The notes under the pieces were generated by a model. That model did not search any database. It saw only the letters and a list, made by a program, of their open reading frames with translations, and had not been told where the DNA came from. 64,000 bases of DNA from Paratinospora sagittata (taxonomy: Eukaryota > Streptophyta > Magnoliopsida > Ranunculales > Menispermaceae), in the NCBI GenBank assembly GCA_035771175.1, contig CM069612.1, positions 25,588,987-25,652,986 on the forward strand. The letters are read 5' to 3'. The position numbers were made by a program, and so were the translations under genes. Of this stretch, positions 10,945-20,990 are shown piece after piece. Numbering within the stretch: position 1 is the stretch's first letter; each line of letters opens with the position of its first letter.

Positions 10945-11535
10945 TTGCTTTAATTCTATGATTGGACATTGTTTCTTCTTTCTCCTTCCTCATGAACAAT
11001 CAAGCCTCAATTTAACAAAGCATTTTTTCCAACTACATGGGGTTGGCTAAATGAATTCGACTCCTCCACTCCACTCTTTCAACAACTAAGTCAACAGTTT
11101 ATTACATGTACTTACATCTTTTTAAATTAATGCAGTCCATGTTATTTATGAACAATGAGCCTAAATACCTAAAACTTTCACTACTTGGTATCTTTTAACT
11201 TTCAGTTTTCACAATTTTCAATTGTATTTCTACATCCACTTACATTACATTTTTTTGTTAGTTTTAGTCATACTAATCCTAAAGCCTCTTGCTTTTAAAG
11301 CTTCTGTCCAAACTACTAATTTATCATTAACTCCTGATTTAATTTCGTTAGGTAACATTATATGAACAACAATTAACAAATAGCATAGAATATCATTTTG
11401 AATAGTCAATTCATTCATACCTAACGAAGAAAAATTTGGCTAAAAGTTGATTATTGATACCAACCTACTTGTAATTGTCAATCCACGAGTTCTTGTTATT
11501 ATTGTTTTTACTAAAGTTATTGCTCTATTGTACAC

Positions 11536-11633
11536 ATAAACTCAACTCAACTCAACTCAACTAAACCTTTTTCTAACTACATGGGGTCGATTATATGAAT
11601 CTGCTTCCTCCACCTTGCTTTGTCGAGGGCCAA
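11536..11633 (-). mobile_element. 98-bp orphan RTE tail with 13-bp TSD
   Basis: Perfect direct repeats CTCTATTGTACAC lie at 11523-11535 and 11634-11646. On the minus strand the insert reads GAAGCAGATTCATATAATCG, then ACCCCATGTAGTTAG, and ends in four to five TTGAG units. The simple repeat is the RTE-style tail. Confidence 0.8.
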
Positions 11634-11896
11634 CTCTATTGTACACGTCCTTGACCAAAATAGTGTATTTCATTTGTAACTCCTTTCTTTTTTCTTTCTA
11701 AAACCTACTTTGTTATATCTTTATATATTGACCACATGGTTTAATAAATCAATAACAAGTATATGAAGGTTTTTCTTTTTCATCTTATACTTCCCATCAA
11801 TTTAATCAATAAATAAATAACTTCCATGATTGATCTTTCTAGGTATAAATTGAAATTGAATTTTCAATACCATAATATCAAATATTCAATCACTTT

Positions 11897-12108
11897 TTTA
11901 TTTTATTTTTAGAACCAATGGTACCCATGCTTCACCAAACTAATCCCTCGGGCCCTTGGTGGCTCGAGCAGGAGATACTCCCGGTGGACATCCAAGTCCC
12001 ATGCTTAGCATTAGGCCTTCTCCTAGGTGGGTGGGGGTGAGACTTGATCCTAGGAGTTTCACGGTTATAGTTGGTCCTAAGTACCACTACACCTTCACTA
12101 GGATGGTT
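11897..12108 (-). mobile_element. tRNA-derived SINE with TSD
   Basis: On the minus strand it starts CATCCTAGTGAAGGTGTAGTGG (A-box-like), then GGATCAAGTCTC (B-box-like), and ends with an A-rich tail TTCTAAAAATAAAATAAAA. Flanking 12-bp repeats TTCAATSACTTT (one mismatch) lie at 11885-11896 and 12109-12120. It lies inside the older RTE copy. Confidence 0.65.
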
Positions 12109-12170
12109 TTCAATGACTTTCTCTCATAATTTCATTGTATGACTTGTCAATTTGACACCTTTATAATTTT

Positions 12171-13237
12171 ATTTTATTTTTATTGGAAACATAGATATAT
12201 ATATATTAGATAGATGATAAAAAAGTACAAAAAAATGGGGATAAGATATCCCGCGAGATTTACAAAGAAGCCAAAATATTAAACTAGTTCAGAGCCCATT
12301 CTCCAAAACTATACCTTAGGGAGAAATTGTTGGAACTGACCCATCCAACAAATAAAAAGAGAATCTCATCCCAAACCTTCCCACTAGAACAAAAACAGTC
12401 TCGAAAGACTCGGCCCAGACACTCGATAAGACAACAAAAAGCACACAGATCCAATACTTTTTACAACGTTTATCTGTTAAGCTAACAAGATAACTAAAGA
12501 TAGAACCATCATCCGGGGGACAAATTTTAAAACATCTTCTTGACCATTCAGACCAAGCTTCCTTCACAAAAGCACAATCCCGAAACACATGAGTAGTTGT
12601 CACATCATTCAATCTACACAGGCAACACCAGGAAGGGGAGAAACTAAAATTAGGAAACCTCTTCCGAACCATATCAGCACAATTAAGTCTGTTTAAAGCA
12701 ATGAGCCAGCCAAGAGTCTTGATTTTGAGAGGGACGGGAGCAGAACAAATGAAAGTGGAATGTGGAAAAATGGGGTGATTGGCTGAAGAGTTAATGATTT
12801 GGAAAAAAAAGATTTTGTAGAGAATTTTCCAAAGGACCCCTCAGCCCAAACAATACAGTCATCCATGTCCTGCAACTGAACATGGCCAAGGCAATCCAAA
12901 AGGATAGGAATCTCCTCGAGGGCTGGAGGAGGAAGGTTGCGCATTAGGTGAAGGTTCCAATTGAGAGATCCATCGCTAATGTTACGATGAGGAATAATGA
13001 AAGAGGATATGGGAGCATTGTGGATACCAGAGATGTTAAAAATACTGGGGAACATAACCTTGAAGGGAGCTAAGGCACCCCAAGTATCTTCCCAAAAACG
13101 AGTAGAAGAACCATTACCAATTTTAAAAAGGATGGAGGGTAAGAAAGTTGGGTAAATCGAGTGGATGAACTTCCAAGGGTACTTGAACGAGACACGAGAG
13201 GAGATACTGGCATCTCGATTGTTTTCCTACAGACCAT
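12171..13237 (-). mobile_element. 5'-truncated L1-type LINE with 18-bp TSD
   Basis: Flanks: TGACACCTTTATAATTTT at 12153-12170 and TGACACCTCTATAATTTT at 13238-13255 (one mismatch). On the minus strand the element encodes the end of a LINE ORF2, with three overlapping open pieces between about 13205 and 12316 that include the zinc-binding zf-RVT region (WCCLCRLNDVTTTHVFRDC, Cys-x2-Cys ... His-x-x-x-x-Cys, about 12610-12560). Frames shift between pieces, so it is inactive. The tail is A-rich (CCAATAAAAATAAAATAAAA). Confidence 0.85.
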
Positions 13238-13539
13238 GACACCTCTATAATTTTTATTTTTCACAACTATAAATATCCTATGCATTTTTATACATTAGAA
13301 CAATTTTCCTTTACTCATCAAATAATTTCATTAACCATAATACTCCATCTACCACTAAACATTTTTAAACTTCAATAAGAATACCATTTAGTCCTAAGGC
13401 ATTTCCTTAAAGTGTTATTTAACTCAAGTACACTAATCCCACGACAAGGTTATCAAGCTATTGCCTAGAGATCAACTATGTTATTGTCTAGGCATTATCA
13501 CTCGCTAGACAAGCAGTAAGGGCTTCTTTGTAACATAGA

Positions 13540-13925
13540 GTAGTGTGCTCAATGCACAGGGCTCCTACATTTTATTTTATTTATTTATTTTTTAGAGCAG
13601 AAACAATAATATCTTATATTGATTTAGTAGGGAGAACCAGAAAATACATTTGAAGGTAAGCACCAAGAGTGCTTAGCTCCACCAACAAACTCAAACAGTA
13701 TGACAAAATAATAACTGTATCCAACACCCACCCTGCCAAAGATGGAGAAGGTCCCTATCCCAACTCAAACCAAAACTCTTGTGTATATCCTCTCAATACC
13801 CATAGGGCTCCTACAATTGTGAAATCTGGGGAAGAATTAATGCAGTAGCCTTAACCCTACATTACAAAGAGGTTTTTGGATTTGACCCATGACCTCTAGG
13901 TCTAATAGAACGACCTCTACCATTG
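13540..13925 (-). mobile_element. Au-type SINE, split by a LINE tail
   Basis: Reverse complement of the Au plan: TAGAGGTCATGGGTCAAATCC (B box GGGTCAAATCC) near 13895-13868, then AAACCTCTTTGTAATGTAGG, then TAAGGCTACTGC, and CCCCAGATTTC..GTAGGAGCCCTGTGCATTGAGCAC at the distal end. The insertion at 13570-13803 splits the GGGCTCCTAC segment. Confidence 0.65.
13570..13803 (-). mobile_element. 5'-truncated L1-type LINE 3' end with 12-bp TSD
   Basis: Perfect repeats AGGGCTCCTACA lie at 13558-13569 and 13804-13815. The insert ends on the minus strand in GTTTCTGCTCTAAAAAATAAATAAATAAAATAAAA. Its interior (CACCAAGAGTGCTTAGCTCC on +) resembles the ..ACCAGGAGTACTCA block of the other two LINE tails. Confidence 0.8.
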
Positions 13926-14551
13926 TGAAATGCCCACACTTATTTGTAGCATATTTTTTAAATATCTAATTTCAACCAAGCAAATAATGAGACATATATT
14001 AAGACAATACCAATTAAGGTTTAAGTTTAGAAATACCCCTTCTACAATTATATAAAACCTATTTTAGGTCATACACAAGCAGTTCTTTTAAAACTTTAAC
14101 ACAATTAATATTATGTGCAAAAATAATGCAAGTCAATGTCATATATTCTCTTTATTTCCTAGGTATTAGTTCAACTATGTAGGGAAAGAGATATTAAGGC
14201 ATGCTTGGTCGTAGCTTGAGCACCTTGATAGGATCCTTGGTGGGGTGCCCAACACAAACTTAAGTTACATATATTGATATACTCTTTCTTTTTTACGTGT
14301 CCGAACCCAAATATATATTTTTTGGGAAGATTCCTTAAACCCCACCTAGGTGACGTACAACTTAGCTACATGTCCGAGTTGTAATCCCTTTTGTAAAATC
14401 TTAATTATTTCAATGATTGATTTTGAGTTCTAAAGATTGTTCATCTTAAGACTTGGTTATTCCAATGATCAATTATTGAGATTTTATATTTGACAATACT
14501 ATATATAGCTTTATGGTGCATAGAGAAGATGCTTTTTGGAACAATACTTTT
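13926..14551. other. Intergenic AT-rich spacer
   Basis: No coding signal is seen. It is probably older repeat debris. The last 21 bases (14531-14551) are the left target-site duplicate of the SINE that follows. Confidence 0.3.
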
Positions 14552-14768
14552 TTTTTTTTTTAGAAGAAACAATGTTAGTAGTTAGTAGTTAGTTGTATAA
14601 CCAACTTCATCATCATCCATCACCGTACCACAGTCTCGGGAAGGTATCAGACCCATTCCTGACCCATTAGTCCCCCTCACCCCCTAAGGTAAGGCAGTGG
14701 CAAGAGTTAAACCTGGAACCTTTGGGTTCCAAAGACACCTCTTTACCAACTACACCAACTCCTTGTTG
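14552..14768 (-). mobile_element. tRNA-derived SINE with LINE-like tail and 21-bp TSD
   Basis: Direct repeats of 21 bp, GCTTTTTGGAACAATACTTT plus one T, lie at 14531-14551 and 14769-14789 without mismatch. On the minus strand the head is GGAGTTGGTGTAGTTGGTAAAG, a perfect Pol III A box (TGGTGTAGTTGG fits TRGYNNARNNGG), followed by a degenerate B box GGTTTAACTC. The tail TTGTTTCTTCTAAAAAA matches the end of the L1-type LINEs in this window. It contains no ORF. Confidence 0.8.
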
Positions 14769-14789
14769 GCTTTTTGGAACAATACTTTT

Positions 14790-15549
14790 AAAAGGTTCTT
14801 CAACGCTTTGTGGCCAAGTGCTCTCGATAAGATCAAAACTCTCTAATTTTTTAATTGTAAATATGCTAATCAAGCTCCTAAGGATCATGAGATTGATAAC
14901 CAAGTTGAATGTTTTTTACTAGAATCAGTGCTATCTTGGAGTTAATTCTAAGATATCATGTTTGAATGTATACTTGTCCACTTGACTTGATCAAGCTTAG
15001 TGAATTTACTAATCTCAATAAATGTGTAATACTAAGATATCATGTTTGGATGCATACTAGTCCACTTGATTTAATCAGGGTTAGTGAATTTACTAATCTC
15101 AATAAATGTAACACCATTTTTAGCGAATAAATTTGATTGTGTAATTTCATAGACACATGGAGGTTTTTCTCTCTTTTCAATGGGTTTTATCACGCTAAAA
15201 TTTGTGTATTTTGATTATTTTTGTTGAGGTTCCTTGGGTGTAGAAGGTTTTTTTTGTTTTGTTTCTTTCCCCAGGGTATTGAAGTTGCTTGATCAAAGGG
15301 CTTGGTTACTCATAAAGGAATTTGTTATGGATCCTTTCAAAGAAATTGGATTATTGGGAGCTAATACATTTCCATTAAAATTAGTCGGTAAAGTTTAATG
15401 ACTAAGGGATATTGATATCTTGTAGGCTAGCTTATATATTTGATAGTGCTCTACGAATATCAGTTTACACTTTACACTGATCAAGAATAGGAGCATTTTG
15501 CAAGGATATATCTTGAATTTTAAAATACCTTACAATTTCATCTAGAAAA
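14790..15549. other. Intergenic spacer with a short direct repeat
   Basis: No gene is seen. A roughly 100-bp direct duplication is visible: CTAAGATATCATGTTTG..TGAATTTACTAATCTCAATAAATG at about 14949-15028 recurs at about 15032-15109. Confidence 0.5.
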
Positions 15550-16261
15550 GTTTGACATTGGAATGCAGAAGTTTAAATTACCATACAATTTAAAAGAACA
15601 AGTTATACAACTTTGTGAAGGACTAGGGATGAGGAAAGTTTTAAAAATTATGGATGAAGAGAAAGAAGCTAAAAAAATGGTAAGTATCACTAACCTCGAC
15701 ACATGGAATGATTTATAAACTAGGCGAGGTGTAAAGAAAGTGAAAAGAATATATATAAAATAGTAAAACTAAGGGAAAGAAAAGCAAAATATTGTAATCA
15801 TACTAACTGTATTAAAATTAATATAAAAGAGTCTTAGAAAAAGAAAAAGAAATCAAAGAAATGTGGAAAACTGATTTTCAAAATTTATTAAATGAAACTT
15901 ATTTGAAAATTTTAAACGAAGAAACATAAGAACTTAGGGGTAATTAATGGAAATATTTCTTTTGAAGAATTGCCATGCTTTAGATGAAAAAAAAATGTTT
16001 TAAAGAAAAATGAAAAATGTAAATGTTTGAAGACCAATCGTATCCCTATCAAGGTTTGGAAAAATTAAGTAGAAGTTGGAATTTTTTGATAAATAAAATT
16101 GTTTAATCAAATTGTATTAAAATTTAAAAGAATACTTGAACTAGATATTTGGAGAGAGATTTTAGAATTAAAAGAATTTAAAATTAGTATGAGTATATGG
16201 CTAGGACTAAATAACTAAAATGTAATTTTAATGAAAGTAGTAAGGTAATTAAAAGCAGAAG

Positions 16262-16856
16262 GCGCACTCCCAATGAGGGGCCCTTTAGCCTGAGGCGCAA
16301 GGAGCAAGGCGAGGCGCACGCCTGAGTAAAGTAAGATGCAAAATTCTAAAAAAACTTAATTATAAATTAATTTTTGATAAAATAATTTAAAATAGATAAA
16401 AATCAATAAAAATTTTATAATTTTTCAATCATACATCATAATATTCATAATAGTACTAATGTTTCTATTTTATAGTTGTTCTTAATATATGTTTATTGCT
16501 TTTGATATTTAAAATTTAATTGAAGAAAGAAACACAAAAGCAAAGAAGAACAAGTAGCAATTATAATGCCTTTGTAACAACATCTTATTGTTGTTATAAA
16601 ACCGAAACACAAGTTTCCTTTAATGTTTTATATTCTATAATGTTTATAATGTATATTTATTCAAGGAAGGGAGAAAAAAGTATATAATACAATATTTATT
16701 TCTTTTTTTTTTAATTTTTTAAATGAGTTGTAGGAAAATGAGGTGCATGCCTTAGTTAAAACGCCCTGCCTGTCAAGTATTGAGGCGCAATAGATGAGCC
16801 CCGCCTCAAGGAAAGCCTAAGGCGCACTATGGCGCATGCCTTGATAACATTGGAAA
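16262..16856. mobile_element. Non-autonomous element with GC-rich ends and AT-rich core
   Basis: Both ends carry GC-rich GGCGC / GCCTTAGGC / GAGGCG words in roughly inverted orientation (GAAGGCGCACTCCC..GAGGCGCAAGG at 16269-16307 versus CCGCCTCAAGG..AAGGCGCACTATGGCGCATGCC at 16801-16840). They surround about 400 bp of AT-rich sequence without ORFs. It resembles plant MITE-like elements. No clean TSD could be fixed. Confidence 0.45.
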
Positions 16857-17224
16857 GTAGAATAAGATGGAAAAATAATGAAGTTTAAAAGTCAAAATAT
16901 CCCAAAAAAATTTAAAAAAAACTTCGGTACTTAAGGCTTAATTATTTACCAACGGGAAAAATAAGAGATGATATTAATCATAGAAGTAAAAAGCTGTTGA
17001 GTTACGTGGTCGAATGCTTGTGAAATATTAAATAAGTGACACACCTGTTTAAATTTGAAAGGAAAATTTTATTAATTGCTATTAAGTTTACCATTTTTTT
17101 GGAACAAAATGTTGAGCAATAAAAAAAACAAAGTTAAATTATGTACAACGAAAATGCAAGTGTTAAAAATGAGTAGATGGTATAATATAAAATAAAATTA
17201 GAAAGGAACATATTCAAGAAATGA

Positions 17225-17355
17225 ATAAGAAAGACACATACTTCGAGACCTCTAGATGCCGACTTAGCCTGTATAAAGTGGAGTAGAGAAAGCAGATTCA
17301 TGTAGCCGACCCCATGTAGTATGGAAAGGATTAGTTGAGTTGAGTTGAGTTGAGT
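17225..17355 (+). mobile_element. 131-bp orphan RTE tail with 15-bp TSD
   Basis: Repeats ATATTCAAGAAATGA (17210-17224) and ATATTCAAAAAATGA (17356-17370) flank an insert containing GAAAGCAGATTCATGTAGCC, then ACCCCATGTAGTATGG, and ending in four TTGAG units. It is the sense-oriented counterpart of the tail at 11536-11633 and sits inside an older RTE copy. Confidence 0.78.
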
Positions 17356-17429
17356 ATATTCAAAAAATGATGAGAGTAGCCATAGTTGAAGATAAAATGA
17401 AGAATAGTTGATTACGATGGTTTAGATAA

Positions 17430-18372
17430 GTGTGTGTGTAGGTTAGGCAGGTTGGCTTTGACCCTAAAATCAACACGTCTGACGGCTTCAATTGATACAT
17501 TTTATCGCCCGAAATTAACTCAAAAAAGTGTATATATATAACCGAACAACCGACTATTAATTTGGGTCAATCAGGTGGTTGGGTTTATAAGTATAATAAA
17601 CCCAAATATAAGAGCTTTAAAGTTCTCTTGCGTCTTGCGCTAATATTAATATTAAAAAAAGCATTAAACAAAGCGGGAGCAAAGAACCAACGTTTTAGAA
17701 AATAAAAAGAAGGCTTGATATAACCAACAACAATTTTTTAAGGGCCTCCAGCACTCCGCACCAAGGAAGCCCTAAGAGAACACAACAGAAAGATGAGGAG
17801 TGGGAGGTGGAAGGGGCTTGTATTTATAGAGGATCCCATTTTTCTTTCTACGTTTGAGGTTTGGACATGGGGCTTCCTTATCAAGGAAGGCCCCTACAAG
17901 AATTTGTTTTAGTATTTACATATGTGCGCTATCCTACATTTACACATTCTTTTATATGTACACATGTATTTCATTTAGTTTATATTTATGTTTCATATAA
18001 ATGTTTTATGTTCAAAATATTATAATCTTATATATTTTTGGTAGATGGGGTGAAATTTGAGTTAAATTTCTTAGACACGATGTCCAACCCGGACCCTTCA
18101 GCTTTGTAATTTTACAGAGCTGACCAACCCTATCATAAGGTTGGAACCCAATAATTTTTTAGACTCGATGTCCAACCTAACCACTTTGACTTTGTAACCC
18201 CGACCAACCAGTTCACAGGGTTCAAACCAGGTTTAATTTCTTATACCCGCCCGTTCAACTTTGTGATTTTAGACACCCGACCGACCCATTCATGGGGTTG
18301 GAACCCACCTGAATCCAATCGGGTCGGCTGGGTCAATCATGTTTCTCAGGTCGTTGGGTATGATGCTCACCC
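17430..18372. mobile_element. Non-autonomous hAT-like element with internal triplication
   Basis: The surrounding RTE sequence is contiguous if this block is removed: GATGGTTTAGATA ends at about 17428 and TTTGGGATACATACAA resumes at about 18377. The right end reads GCTCACCCCTAGG, the reverse of the AGGGGTGAGC terminus common on plant hAT-type non-autonomous elements. Inside, a unit of about 80 bp (TTTTTTAGACTCGATGTCC..GACCAACC..CACAGGGTTC) is repeated three times at about 18069-18312. No transposase is present, and the left terminus is poorly preserved. Confidence 0.45.
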
Positions 18373-18736
18373 CTAGGTTTGGGATACATACAATAAAGAC
18401 AATTAGAATGCATCAATTAAAAAAATGATATTTTAACTATTAACAATAGCTATAGAAAAAGAGGAAGACCTAAAATACATAGATATAAATCATCAAAAAA
18501 GATGTAATTATTTATATAGCTAAAGATTTAGCTCTTGATAGAGTGCAATAAAGGAATTAGATTCATACAAATGACCCCATGTAGTTTGAAAAAGGTTTTG
18601 TTGAGCACATGTGAATTTTTAAGATAAAAAAAAAGTCTTTCTAAGTTTTGATCTATGCATAAGAAAAGAAGAAAAAAATATTAAAAGGGTTCAAATTTCC
18701 TTTTTATACACAAATCATTACATAATGCTAAAAGTT

Positions 18737-18960
18737 CTAAATTACATAGAAGCACCCCTTCTGCCCATCGAGAGAACAATCTAAAATATTTGAGGTGAAA
18801 ACACCTGTGCAATGCCTTGACAACATTAACAAAAGGAGAAGAAGGGGTATGTGATTGTTTTCAAAACAAACCCACCCTCCCTTTTGCATGAAAAAAGCTC
18901 CTAGCATACATATTCTCTCCCTCTCTCTCTCTCTCTCCACACCCCGCTCCCCAAGAAAAA
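18737..18960 (-). other. CT/GA microsatellite with a low-complexity ORF
   Basis: A (CT)n run at about 18916-18937 and a 19-base A run at 18955-18973 dominate. The minus-strand ORF of 67 codons begins in the repeat (MERERERER), and its remainder (hydrophobic LLLLLL then CSLDGQKGCFYVI) is not recognised. I do not support it as a gene. Confidence 0.3.
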
Positions 18961-18979
18961 AAAAAAAAAAACTACCCAG

Positions 18980-19740
18980 ACTGGTGAGTGAAATTTCTTA
19001 AGACGTGATTCAGTTAAATCAACCTCAAGTTTCCCAACTCTATCATATCACTAATCAAATGAGCATCTTACACAGCCTAGTATTGCAGCCTCAAACTTCA
19101 GTAAACCCCCTTGCCTGTTGTTGTCAGGAGTGTTAAAACTCAGCTAATAATCAGCCTTGAACTTCAAAGATCCAAAGAGAAACGACAAAATCCTCCATTT
19201 CTCCTCCTCCTTGGATTTCAGTAAACACTAATCTCTCACTTCTCATAAACATCAACCAGGCAAAAACAAACCAAACACATACAAAATCACATCCATAACC
19301 ATAACCTAACCAGGAAAAGAAGCGGATTCATCCAATTAAGATACATATCAAACAAACAATTACAAGAACCCTAGATTCAGAAGAGACAATATTGCCAAAC
19401 TCTTCATAAAATCTTTACTGAAATGACTAGAATAACGAATTTTATGAGAATCGAATGAAATTGAAGAAAAGGAGCAGCACTTACAAGAAACCTAGGACCG
19501 ATCGATCAATTTACAGATTCAAGATCCAAGAAATTGATGGATTTGATGTTTCCTCTCTCTCACAGCGAGCTCAGCAACAACAAGGACAAAGGCGACGTCT
19601 AAGAAGAAATTTCGCGAGCCGTCCTTCACAGATATGTATGTACTCAAAAGTACCGGCGTTGAAGCACGTGCTCGCTCTTACTATTTGGTTTAGCGTACTT
19701 CCGATGAAGATTTTGTAGTATCGTCGTCTCTAGTTTTAAA
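18980..19740 (-). promoter_or_regulatory. Possible promoter, 5' UTR exon and leader intron of an unknown minus-strand transcript
   Basis: On the minus strand, 19720 to 19480 has the feel of a plant 5' leader: GAGAGAGAGGAAACATC, an ATGC-poor stretch, then TAGGTTTCTT|GTAAGTGC, a strong donor at about 19477. The following sequence includes TCTAGGGTTCTTGTAATTG, typical of first introns. A CACGTG G-box lies at about 19665-19670. No coding exon downstream could be recognised, so it may be a decayed gene start or a non-coding RNA. Confidence 0.3.
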
Positions 19741-20265
19741 TCGTTGGATTTTTTTTATTTTTTTAAATAGCTAGTGGTGATCCCTCAATAAAATAATAAT
19801 AATAATAATAAATAAATAAATAAAATTAGCTAGTGGTGAGAGATACCTTTTAAAAGTCTCTTGGTCCCATGTTATATTGCCTTCTTTTAAAAAAAAAGAT
19901 ACATACAAGAAATAATACATAATTGTTTAGGCAAACTTTAAAATAGTTATTTATAATTTTACCCATTGTTTTTAATTTTAATTGTATCCATTTTTTTTAG
20001 GTTATATCTTAACTTCACGAACCTCCTAGACTTGGTCTTAAAAGATATCATTTAGAGCCAATAGGGGCGCAGCGCATCTGGTGAGGCATTCGCCTCCCCC
20101 ACCATCGAGGATAAAACGTTGGACTCCTCTTAAATAGTATACAAAAATAAGAAAATAATCATTTGGAAAAAAAAATGACAAGGAAAATATATCATCACCA
20201 ATTCATTATTAATTTTCAATATAATTTGCTAATTAGACCCATCTCACCCTCTCCGCCAGTCATGA
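19741..20265. other. Intergenic, with a tRNA-like SINE fragment
   Basis: An (AATA)n microsatellite lies near 19790-19822. At about 20060-20135 GGCGCAGCGCATCTGGTGAGGC resembles the 5' half of a tRNA and may be a SINE head, but the B box is too degenerate to be sure. No gene is seen. Confidence 0.3.
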
Positions 20266-20269
20266 ACTT

Positions 20270-20990
20270 ACATGCACTTATCAAGCCGAGCCGTACTGTT
20301 TAAGTCGAGCCGCACTGTTTAAGACTGTTCACGTGCACTGTTTACGCAGCAAGTGCACGCGCACACTTTTCAAAGGGCCCACTGCTCAACGTAGCACGTG
20401 CACCAACGTTGCACGTTCACCAATGCGGCACGCCGGTCGCCTGTTGCCGGTGCCTCTATTCTCCTCAGCCCCAAAGGAATAAAAGAGATTATGTTTTGAG
20501 GAATTAAAAACCTCTTTTATAATCTCAGAATCATATCATCCCTTCTTGTTCCAAGCCCTCCACTCCATCATAATGCATATTCTTCTTCTTCTTCTTCGTC
20601 TCCTTCTTCTTTTTTTATTTCCGCTTCTGTACTACCGCGCGGTCGCGCCGTTCAAGATCGAAAAGAGTTTCGTTGTTTCGTCGCTAATCTCTCAAGCCGC
20701 TCTGATATCATGTTAAATTTTTTATTACATTTTTTCTGCCTTTCATTCATGACCATCCCACCTATATATTACAAAATAGCTTAAAAATCAGAAAATATGT
20801 TCCATCTAAAAATAGAAAACATGTTCCGTAAAAACCTATGCCCAAGGTTCAAGGTCATGTGAGTCCAATATAATAAGGATGGAGCTCATATGGACAAATA
20901 GGCATGAAACGAAATTATAAAGATATTGTGAAAGTACATGTCTATTCTTAAATTTAATATTGCCACTTAGGCATGGAAGCACTTAAGGTT
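20270..20990 (-). mobile_element. LTR-retrotransposon remnant: LTR end, primer-binding site and leader
   Basis: On the minus strand, TTTAACA|TGATATCAGAGCGGC at about 20720-20700 resembles an LTR end followed by a primer-binding site for initiator tRNA-Met (TGGTATCAGAGC in intact copia elements). A TATATAGG box lies upstream in the putative LTR (about 20770). The downstream leader (20700-20280) is unusually GC-rich compared with its surroundings and has no gag frame. The far LTR boundary was not found. Confidence 0.4.

Larger units (their letters stand above)
10540..13540 (-). mobile_element. Old RTE-type LINE, heavily nested
   Basis: Read on the minus strand, 13540 to 13256, then 12150 to 11240 and 10700 to 10560, give in order the decayed landmarks of an RTE polymerase: the region before NYRGIKLM, the LHQGS..SPYLF / MLFADDIVLVDET zone (about 11500-11300) and the end LRWFGHI.QRPLNA (about 10640-10570). 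Stops and shifts are everywhere. Younger insertions interrupt it: a LINE (12171-13237), a SINE (11897-12108) and two RTE tails (10894-10944, 11536-11633). Boundaries are approximate, and calls rest on recall of the family's typical sequence. Confidence 0.55.
15550..18605 (+). mobile_element. Old RTE-type LINE in sense orientation, with three insertions
   Basis: The + strand shows decayed RTE landmarks in order: IYKIVKLRERKAK..EIKEMWKTDFQNLLNE (about 15755-15895), IPIKVWKN..IKLFNQIV (about 16030-16120), then after an insertion a DINHR..ERKI segment (about 16975-17090), KMQVLKMSRW (about 17150-17180), VAIVEDKM..LRWF (about 17378-17425), and after another insertion KRGRPK..IKELDSYK and the CCCCATGTAG terminus at about 18575. 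Many stops and indels leave it non-functional. The motif order supports one element rather than scattered fragments. The ends are approximate. Confidence 0.6.

Noticed and set aside
14552..14768. tRNA gene suggested by a perfect A box
   Set aside because: The B box is degenerate, no cloverleaf can be drawn, and the 21-bp TSD with an oligo-A tail shows a SINE. The same reasoning applies to 21656-21834 and 53570-53718.
18840..18900. miR164-like AGGAGAAGAAGGGGTATGTG
   Set aside because: It differs from miR164 at several positions and no complementary star strand forms a proper hairpin nearby.
18737..18940. 67-codon minus ORF starting MERERERER
   Set aside because: It starts inside a (CT)n microsatellite, has no recognised domain and no supporting gene structure.
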